Below, piece after piece: positions 55,712-64,000 of a stretch of 64,000 bases of DNA. A model generated the notes under the pieces. The model was not told the origin of the DNA and did no database searches. It saw nothing but the letters and a program-made list of their open reading frames with translations. The position numbers were made by a program, and so were the translations under genes. Source of the DNA: Neodontobutis hainanensis (Eukaryota; Chordata; Actinopteri; Gobiiformes; Odontobutidae). The number at the start of each line of letters is the position of its first letter. The first letter of the stretch is position 1. The stretch covers positions 434,001-498,000 of the forward strand of contig JALDNG010000038.1 of the NCBI GenBank assembly GCA_024349245.1. Direction: 5' to 3'.

Positions 55712-58149
55712 CTTGGGTAACTGTACTCTAATTAACATTTATGTTTTGATACATTTTTATATAAATCAAGGTTTTAACTGTTATTAGCTCAGTAGGTTTG
55801 TTGCGGCAGATTTTCCTGGATGTACTTATTTAAGGTAAGTAAAATAAACAACTGCTCCTTAAGCTCCTCCTTTATATTAGTCACATTGACACAACCTGAT
55901 GAAGTGATGCCACATCTTTCATGAGCTGAACACATCCTTTCTACAGCCTCTGAGCACCTACGGTAGCCCTGCAGGGACATGCTGTTACTTAATGAGATGA
56001 GTTTGTTTTAGTTCAGTTAACTTTTATTAACATTTTGAGTTTTGGATTTGAGTGAAATATTTTTGCTCATGTTTTTGGTTTGAAATATTCTTACCCCAGG
56101 ACATTTGATCCTGTTCAGTGAGTTTGTCGAAAAGATGGACAGGTTGGAATAAAACAGTTGACAGTCACCACCTTTAGGCCAAAACAGGATGTTTGTCAGA
56201 GGCAGGAGCTGACAGTCTTTCAGGAGATATATGTCACTATTAAGTTAGTTTTTGGGGTAAATTCTGTCACATTTTGGTGCAAAGTCTCCAGAAGGAAAAT
56301 GAAAATGACAAAGCCAGCTGTATTCAATTATGAATTATGCTTTAAAGGAAGCCCTAGTGAAGACTGTTGTTGTAGTGAGGCCATAACAGCTCTACAAAAA
56401 CTTTGTAAATGACACCTGTGCATCCTGTATCTGTTTCTAAATGGCCGGTTTGTGAGTCACATAAGAAACTATTTGTTCGTTTGAGACTTTGTGGTTTGTG
56501 TTTTAGTAGAGATTGTAGGCAATGTGTAGAGGATCTCATCTCAAAATGTCACTCACAAATGTCACACTGTTCGCATATGAAACATAATAATATACTATTT
56601 CCAACAAGAAGGGACAGGAAGGACTCAGGATTTAAAATGAAGATCTCCAGTCAATGTACGACCAGAGTGTATGTCCCAGGACTACATTTGAAACCTGAAC
56701 AACCGTCACAGACAGGTTTTTAGGTTGTAGTAAAAGACACAAACGGTGCAAGTGAGATAAGATTATGTGTTACTTGGATTGAAGAAAGGAGCACAGATAT
56801 TATTTTAAGTTGTAGAACCAGACAAACTTAAACCGGTGAAAAAAAGTTTGTAGTCGACAAACTGAACTGAAAAACAAAACAAGGATACATTTGCATAGGC
56901 ATTTTTTATTATTCATAAGTTAATTACTTACCACTAGTTACTAGGGTTACCCCAACACGCCGGTACAATTAGCGGCTAATTGCCCTGATTTAAAAAAAAA
57001 AAAAAAAAAAACGTTGTAATTTCAAGTGAGTTACTGATGAGTCTTTCCTTCTCTGCTGCTGTCAGACTCCATTACAAACACTGTTAACACGTAGCTCACT
57101 GCAGCTTTACCACCAGGATTTTTAATATCCATATAATGTACATGAGCATAGTCTATTTGAGTTAATGTTCTTTTTATTTTAATGTTTGTACCGGCCAGGT
57201 TGGCTTTTTACTTTTAACACTGTGATACTGTTTACTCGGCTCTTGCACTGTCTTTCATTTTGTCCATGAACATCTTGCAATGTTTGGTGGCTAATGCTAA
57301 TTGTTGAAAATTGAAAATGTGTTGGGGTCAGTTCGACTGAAGGTAGCAAGAGGTGCACACAGCTGTATTGTTTTTTTTTTATCAAAAAAGGGTCTATTGG
57401 ATAAATTAAACGTACGCTTCAGAAGCTTGTGAATGGACTTCTGTTTCAAAACCTTGAGTTCATTCACATTTTAATTGATGTAAGCTTTAGTTTGGACTAA
57501 CTTTTTCAAGGTAATGTGTTCTGTTTAACAGTTTATCCTCCATCTGTTCCCAGGATGTGTGGAAACTGACACGTATCTACAGTATGTTTCTGGTTACTGG
57601 CCTGGAAATAAATAACCCAGAAAGTCTCCATCTAAATTCTCAAAGCTTAATCTTCAGACGCTGCGACACAGACACAACAAACGACTGGAGGGAGATTAGT
57701 CCTGTTTGTCACACAGAGAAAGAGTCGGGCCCGTTTATTTCAGAAGTATCTGATGGGATTTGTGGCCACGATTCACGACGTTTGACAAATAAGGTTAATA
57801 AAGGTTTTAGTGAAGCTGCCTCAGAGACTCTGGGGTTTATTAAAGGGATTTGGATAAAAGGCTTATTACCCAAACGATGGTGAGAGAGGGAATAGACAGT
57901 GAACACTCAAAACAACAACGCAGAAAAAGCTACAGACCCCTGAGGTCAAGGAAATATGACGTTATTGCTAATGTATAGTGTCATATCTTAATAAAAGGGA
58001 CTTGATTTGAATAATGCTTTTAATCAGGACTAAATCAGGCCACTTTAACCAGAACTAAAACTAAACCAAACTATCTAAACTCCAGACTAAAACAGGTATT
58101 CCAAGTAGTTCATAAAAAAGTAAGTAGACTTACAAAATGTCTTTAAATT
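55712..58149. other. Non-coding stretch
   Basis: No gene recognised. Contains an A run at about 56993-57011. Open frames of about 100 codons (56409, 57557) have no domain. Confidence 0.4.
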
Positions 58150-58335
58150 TCGGAAGAGGGTAGAGTAGCCTAAATTTTGAGTACTCAAGTAAGATGTGTT
58201 ACTTCAAAAGAATTTTACCCGAGTAGAAGTAAAAAGTAATCACCCAAAACATTACACAAGTACGAGTAAAAGACTTTGGTTAAAAGACTACTCAAGTACT
58301 GAGTAACTGTTTGATTGTAATGTTTTGATTTATTT
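58150..58335 (+). mobile_element. hAT-type MITE end
   Basis: agagggtagagtagcctaaa, tgagtactcaagtaag, acgagtaaaagactt and ctactcaagtactgagtaac are the repetitive ACTCAAGTA-type end of a very common fish non-autonomous element. The opposite end is not clear. Confidence 0.6.
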
Positions 58336-58345
58336 TTGGTAAATT

Positions 58346-58405
58346 ATGTAATCAGATTAATAACAATGTAATCAGATTAAAAACAATGTAATCAGATTAA
58401 TAACA
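58346..58405 (+). repeat. Three 20-bp tandem repeats
   Basis: atgtaatcagattaataaca, repeated at 58346, 58366 and 58386 with one substitution in the middle unit. Directly follows the MITE end and may be part of its body. Confidence 0.9.
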
Positions 58406-60371
58406 CATTTCCAAATTATAAAATAAAAATACATAAGTAGTATAAAGAGTATAAATACATAACATCTTTACAAATGAAGATACAAGAAACACATCTCTTT
58501 ACACAAAATAAGGTCTGTGAGAGAAACACGTGTGTTCATGAGGCCAGTTCATCCTCTTCCCGTTCAACACTGGAGACTGTAGCCTCCGACACTTCTCATA
58601 TGTGTGTGAAGAGTTTGAGTCTCCACAGTTTGTGTTGGTCATGTGACTGCAGGGCTGCGTCTGATTGGTGAAACACAGACATGTGGTAAAGCCACAGGCG
58701 GCATCTCTTTGGCAAAAATCGAGTTAAGTGTAGCTCAATGTAACTAAGAGATCAAAATTTGCTTCATTGTTTTTTCATTACAGCTAAATATTTTATGTTT
58801 GGTTTGAAAAGTTTATACATAATTAATTTGGTAAAACATGTGGCAGCTGTAAAACTAATGTTTTTTTTCACCTAATTTGTGTTTAAAGTGATTCATCAAA
58901 CGTTAAACCAGGTCAGACTATATAAGTTCTATTATAAGTTTCCTTTTGATTGAATCAGACTCATAATGAACCGGTTTTATTAAAACTGAGCAAGAACTAA
59001 CCTCAAATTGTAATATACCAGGTTTAAAAAAAGGATTAAACCAGGACTAACCTTCTAAGAGTATGGACTAACCCTGGTGCAATAAAGACTCCCATTGCAT
59101 GGATTTTTGAAAATATGATGTAATATAAAATAAATGAAGACTAAATCAAACCTTTTTTGTTAACCACATCAGAGTGAACCATTTAAATGTAAACAGCACA
59201 TTTCTCCAGGTTACACTGAACAAATGTCATCTCAATATTAAACTGTTTATCATCAGGACAGTCACATACTAACCCTGCAGGTGTCTTCCACCTTTCAACA
59301 CCTCGGACTCAAGCGTTCTCTCTTCAAAAGTGGCTTTGCTCTCTTCTCTCCAGTCAATGAGAATAGATTTGTGTGACCAAACTCCCTTTTATTAATCAAC
59401 ATTTTATTTAACAAAACATGAGATCATAAAGTACTGAGTGATACGCTGAATTTAAAGATGGTTTTCTCAGTGAAAGCCCATTTTCTTCTTTTCAAATATC
59501 TGCACAGACTTAAAGATTCAAAACCCTCTCCTTCTAGCCTGACCCCTGTCCCTGGGGTCATATCCTTCCTTTGACAGGACGTGTCCCGTTTGAACGTGTC
59601 GCCTGAATACTGATCGCACTGTGCTTCAGAATTCAGGCTCCGATGGTGAATGTGGAGAACGGCTCTGGGGAAGCTTTAGGTGTGAAAATGTGAAGAGGAT
59701 ACTTTTGTTATGTTACAAGGCTAATATAATCACAAGAGATTAATTATTAAGAAACTGTAATTTACATTTTAGTCAAAGACAGATCTAAGATGTAGTCGTA
59801 AACAAGTATAAACAGTGGCTCTGACTGTTAATCTCCTTTAATACTGCTTAAACACAGCTCAGAGCTGAATATTCAAGTGCAGGAAATGCCTTTGCATCGA
59901 TTAAAAAGTCAAAGTGTGGTGATTGCCATGGATCATTCATGCAAGTGTTAAACTAATATTCAGCAGCATTACGGTGCAGTTACAAGGCTCTTTTAGTAGT
60001 ATTATGTTAAATTTTTTTCAATTACTCAATGAACTTTCTGGGCCTGAAACTAGTTTCATATTTAGGTGTTAATTAAATCTCTGAATTAATGAGAGATGTG
60101 TGAGAGAAGTGCAGAACAGTAAAATGACCAGGACGTTTCATATCTGACAAGAAACTCAAACACAAAACTCCTCTTATTTCCACATTAATCCCGCCCACTT
60201 CAAATTTCTAAACCAATCACACAATATTTGTGGGAAACACTCGAGAAAAAATGTTTATATTAGAAGACTTTCCTATAAAGTCCGTCTGTGTTCATGGACC
60301 AGTCCTGGTTGTTGTCCAGGTGCACTCTCAGGTAAAACAGGAAACCATTTGAATATGTCAAGTTATGGTCT
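58406..60371. other. Non-coding stretch
   Basis: Nothing recognised. Confidence 0.4.
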
Positions 60372-60549
60372 CTATTTGAATTCCATTAAAGCTCTGTGTA
60401 AGGCTCTGGTGTTCCTCTTCCTGACCAGTGAAGAAGAGGAGAAGAGGAACAGGGTGATGGTGAAGGTGTTGACAGAGGTGTCATAAGATGAAAGACTGAA
60501 GATGATGACACTCATGACAAAGAAGTTGATAATTCCAAATTTTAGTTCA
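60372..60549 (-). CDS. Possible terminal exon, hydrophobic product
   Basis: On the minus strand a plausible acceptor (tgtcttgtttttcag) precedes a 58-codon frame ending TAG. It encodes GIINFFVMSVIIFSLSS, a membrane-segment-like stretch, then NTFTITLFLF and the basic tail LVRKRNTRALHRALMEFK. I do not recognise the family and see no matching upstream exon. The hydrophobicity may only reflect pyrimidine-rich sequence, so a chance frame is quite possible. Confidence 0.15.
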
Positions 60550-61694
60550 CTGAAAAACAAGACATATTCACAACTTATAAACTTATTTCCATGATCATCT
60601 TTTTATTTTAGCTGCTACATTATATATATTTTTTTCTATTTTTGTTTGTTGCTGGTCACCTTTTATCATCAATTGCTTTTTGTTGCTTCAAACTACAGTC
60701 GTGCCCTTTGAAACTTCACGGTGAAAGGGACTGTGAGTCAGGTTTGATGCTCAGGGTGTGGACAGTGGACTGCAGAAACAGGACTCTCAGGGTTAGCGTA
60801 GACTTGAGGGGTAAATGTTTAAACAGGGCCTGTGGACGTAGTTTTGGTTTTGAGTCTATGACGTCAAAAAAAGGAAATCTTAGTTGTTCTTCCAGTGTAA
60901 AATATATCCTCTTGTTTTTATATTTATCTGGTCCGAAAGTATCTAATAGACTCACATTTACAAAATTATCGTCAGAAAAATACAAACGCACTGTATACAT
61001 GTGCACTGTGTACATAGAAGTACTGTGTCTACTTGCGCTCTTTCTGGTTCTGCAACTGCTCAGCACAAGACAAATGTCCCTTTAGGACAATAAATTGATT
61101 TATATTTAATTTGAAACAAACAAAACACCACATTTATTGAACGTAATCAATTATAAGGAGAAGAGCGATATTTCGACTGAGCTGTAGGATTTAGTTCTCA
61201 TTCCTCTGCCCTAAACGACAAATTAAAAGCTACAAAAGTCTGGAGTCATACAGCTTTTGGGAGTTTGATGGTTTCTTGTTATTTAGTTTGAAACAAAGTG
61301 GGTTTTTTTCTACAAATCTTTTGTTTTTATCTTAGAGAGTGGTTAGGTCTCAAAACCGCTTCAGTCAAAATATCAGCATATTCTTGTTAGCTAGACTTAT
61401 TCATTCGGGGTGCGGTCATTCACACATAAAACCTTGAAACTTCTCTCCACTATACAGTTTGTCAGAAAACAAGTTCAGCTTCTGATGTGGGGTTTGGCTT
61501 GAGCAGCTCTTGTTCTTCACTCTTCATCAAAAGTGAACTTCAGACTTTGTCCAATTTCTGTCACAAGCACCTAAGCACCGTGACCAGTGGAAATGGAAGC
61601 TCTCTTATCAGTTGATCTCAGAGTTGATAAAGTCTTGAATTTAGAGACGAAACATCTTCACCCTGAAAACTAAATTCAGATGCTTTTGCTTTGA
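60550..61694. other. Non-coding stretch
   Basis: Overlapping open frames on both strands (60642-61085 + and 60716-61066 -) have no domain and are treated as chance. Confidence 0.35.
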
Positions 61695-61738
61695 CTTTTC
61701 TTCAAGATGACCTGGATGACTGAGAACCTTCACAGACA
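61695..61738 (-). repeat. 44-bp dispersed repeat, copy 2 (inverted)
   Basis: Reverse complement of 55643-55686 with two mismatches. The preceding ~90 bases (gagacgaaacatcttcaccc etc.) look like the rest of the same element. Confidence 0.75.
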
Positions 61739-63192
61739 TTTCAAGCCAATTAAATAAGTTTTCAGGATTTTGTCAAAAGTAGGACTATAAACTATAAACT
61801 GTATTAATAAAGCCCCATTTATACAGATCATCAGCTAAAACAAGTTGTTCTGGGATTGAGTTACTCTTCAAAACTAATTGAGGAAATAACTTATTTTATT
61901 TAATTAAAAACCTTAAGAAACTGAAACTGACAAATGTAAAAAGGCCATTGTAAGGGATATTTAGGTAAACACTAAACTTATAAAACAAACTATAAAACAC
62001 CTCATAAACCACTGCAGACCCATACTTTCCCATGAGACGTACTTTTAAGCAGTGATATAATGTGGAACCTGTTATGTGACACTGCCTCAGCAGGTGAGTC
62101 CCACAGGTCTTTGTTCCAGACTCAAGCAGCACAGTTCATTACAAAACCCCCGCAGCTGACACTAACACAAGTGGGAACATCCACACTTCTTTTATCCTGT
62201 GGAGGATATTTTCTCTGTCTGTTTTCATCGATCTAACTAACCACAAAAACAAGCAACCAGTCATCCCAGGAATGGGCTATGACAGGGCAATGTGTTTAGC
62301 TCAAATTAGCTGCTAATAAATGCATGACTTACAATGTCCGGTAACAGTTAATGATGCCTCTGTAAGACTGAAAACAGGAACTTAACAAGCTCCCGTTGGT
62401 CAGAAGGTCTGTTTTGGACAAACGCAGTCTCTTTTCTTTGATGTTTGAATGGATGATGTGTAATTTAGATAGCCTACTGGCCCTACCTCTTCCACAGCAC
62501 TTACTGTCTCAGTCAAAGAACATCCACTCAATCCACAAATCTAGTCTTCTCCAGCCCAGGACAAAACTCACGAGGGTAAAAGTGTGTTCATACATGCTGC
62601 CACTTGGGATAAAGGTCAGACTAAAGGGGCTTCAAACCGAGAACAAGGTCAGTGAATTCATGGAAATAAAAAACAGAAAACAGTTGGAACAGTTCAAGTT
62701 ATGCCTTTCATCAGGATGAAACTCATCAAGGATCTTGGGTAAACAGGAAGAAGACTGTTGCCTTTTGTTGTGGCCTTGGCCATTGTTGAGATGAGTACTT
62801 TATGACAGAGACCATAACAAGATGAGAGTATTTTCTTCTAAAACAATACTCTGACCTATATAAATGGTTTTCAGAACAGTCTCAAGTACTTAAAGAACTC
62901 TGCACTAGAGAGTAATGTCCTATGATTAATGCGTGTTATTCTGCTAATGAGCAAATCGTTTGCTTTAACCTTTTACTAATGAACGCTTCTTTTAACATTA
63001 ATATTTATACAAACAGAAGAAAATAGACTCTCTTTAAAATGTCTAGACAGAACTGAGATTGAGGTCTATTATCATGTATTTGTCTCACTCAGAGGATACT
63101 TTTCCTCAATGAGACCGAGGCGTTCCTCAACAAATAATAACACTGCTGTCGGAAATGAGAAGAGAAGAGAAAAATCTTCCTAAAAATCTACT
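61739..63192. other. Non-coding stretch
   Basis: Nothing recognised. Confidence 0.4.
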
Positions 63193-63198
63193 TTTATT
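63193..63198 (-). other. Poly(A) signal (AATAAA) for the candidate gene at right edge
   Basis: AATAAA on the minus strand, about 510 bases after the stop codon of the candidate exon at 63707-63900. It is consistent with a 3' untranslated region, but a hexamer like this is common in AT-rich DNA. Confidence 0.25.
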
Positions 63199-63706
63199 GT
63201 GTGCATATTACCATAATATATCTCATAATTTAACACAACTTTGTACCACACAGAGCCGCTCAGTATTGAACAACTCAGAACACTCAAAAGAATCAAGGTT
63301 TATCCAGAGCTGTCATTAATGGGAAAAACACAACAAACATGAAGCGACATTAGCAGGAAAGCAACATTCATTCAAAGTGTGTTAAGACTAGTGCTGTTTT
63401 TGTGAACATGTACGAACACAAGACATCCCAGCGTCCAGTAAAGGTAATTTAATGAGTCTCCTACTATGGTAGAAAAGATTACTTCAGAAATAAAATAAAA
63501 AAACATGATAAATAAATGCATTCTCCTGTATATTTTAGTGTAGCTTCAGGTGTAGATATATTAAAGACTAAGTTCTTATCATACTAAATTATGACTTAAA
63601 ACTAGATTGCATTTTAGTTTAAAGTTGCTGTCAAAATAAACACTGGTATTCAGCAACAACAATAGTATTCTGTCGAGCCTCTTGTTCTTACTTCCTGTCT
63701 GACTCA

Positions 63707-63900
63707 TCAGTGTGTGATGAACAAGAGGTGGGCTCCATTCTGTGACAAATGTCTGAAACCACAGAGGTTCGGCTGAGTAACCAGACCAGGGAAGCCCAAT
63801 GTAGGAATGACACAGACGGATCCCACTAAGGGCTCATTTGCAAGGTCAATTTTCAACTCGTGTTCATCACAAACTGCTTTTGCAGTTACTGCTGTAACGT
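63707..63900 (-). CDS. Candidate last coding exon of a gene beyond the window
   Basis: On the minus strand, a pyrimidine-rich acceptor (ttttaccctttatctcttgtag) is followed by 194 bases open in one frame to a TGA at 63707-63709. The 63-residue product (VTAVTAKAVCDEHELKIDLA, then EPLVGSVCVIPTLGFPGLVT and a tail ending LLFITH) has a balanced composition unlike translated AT-rich DNA. Upstream exons would lie right of 64000. The family is not recognised. No second exon is available to confirm it, so confidence is low to moderate. Confidence 0.3.
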
Positions 63901-64000
63901 CTACAAGAGATAAAAGGGTAAAATCAAAACATATCTACATTTTGTGTGAAGGAACAGCAAAATGATTTCTGTGTGTGGAGAGGTGATATGTCTTGTATTA

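Noticed and set aside
60642..61085. 147-codon plus-strand and 116-codon minus-strand frames in the same place
   Set aside because: Both strands open over the same bases with no domain, start context or splice signals; more likely chance than two genes.
1..64000. CRISPR arrays, bacterial operons, rRNA genes
   Set aside because: None seen; the window is vertebrate nuclear DNA.

Overview
This window looks like a teleost (ray-finned) fish chromosome segment. It is AT-rich and gene-poor, packed with decayed transposable elements typical of fish genomes (L2- and L1-type LINEs, tRNA-derived SINEs, Tc1-like transposons, Ty3/gypsy LTR elements). The only intact conventional gene I can name is a single-exon melanocortin-4 receptor (mc4r, 31718-32692, + strand), whose residues match the teleost form of the receptor. 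I see no bacterial or viral gene layout, operons, rRNA or CRISPR array.

Layout. 1-21.3 kb: mostly non-coding DNA with an L1-like LINE tail (6.3-6.6 kb), a 5'-truncated L2-like LINE (6.9-8.3 kb), a hAT-type MITE relic (10.9-11.5 kb) and several stretches that look like conserved non-coding elements. 21.3-25.9 kb: a decayed minus-strand Ty3/gypsy element flanked by ~196-bp direct repeats and carrying a SINE inside its gag. 26.5-27.9 kb: a decayed tandem cluster built around a tRNA-Leu(AAG)-like gene. 30.6-33.3 kb: mc4r with a possible TATA box and a long leader. 33.3-46.1 kb: Tc1, SINE and LINE fragments, a solo LTR with perfect 5-bp target-site duplication, a related LTR, and a 115-bp direct repeat that is identical in both copies. 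46.9-49.8 kb: one dispersed-repeat fragment and otherwise no recognised content. 49.8-54.3 kb: a second, plus-strand copy of the same gypsy family, with two LTRs, inserted inside a 59-bp minisatellite. 54.4-55.15 kb: a Tc1-like relic. 55-64 kb: mostly non-coding, with two weak candidate terminal exons on the minus strand (60.4 and 63.7 kb); the latter would belong to a gene extending past the right edge.

The most informative system is the pair of gypsy elements. In both, integrase lies upstream of reverse transcriptase/RNase H (gag-PR-IN-RT-RH). This is the reverse of ordinary Ty3/gypsy and matches the described Gmr1-like group of deuterostomes, whose Gag is the proposed source of the vertebrate SCAN domain. 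Both copies carry an in-frame 48-bp tandem repeat (16-residue protein repeat) between integrase and RT. Copy 2 has a tRNA-Pro-type primer-binding site. Both copies are inactivated by nonsense changes, frameshifts and large internal deletions.
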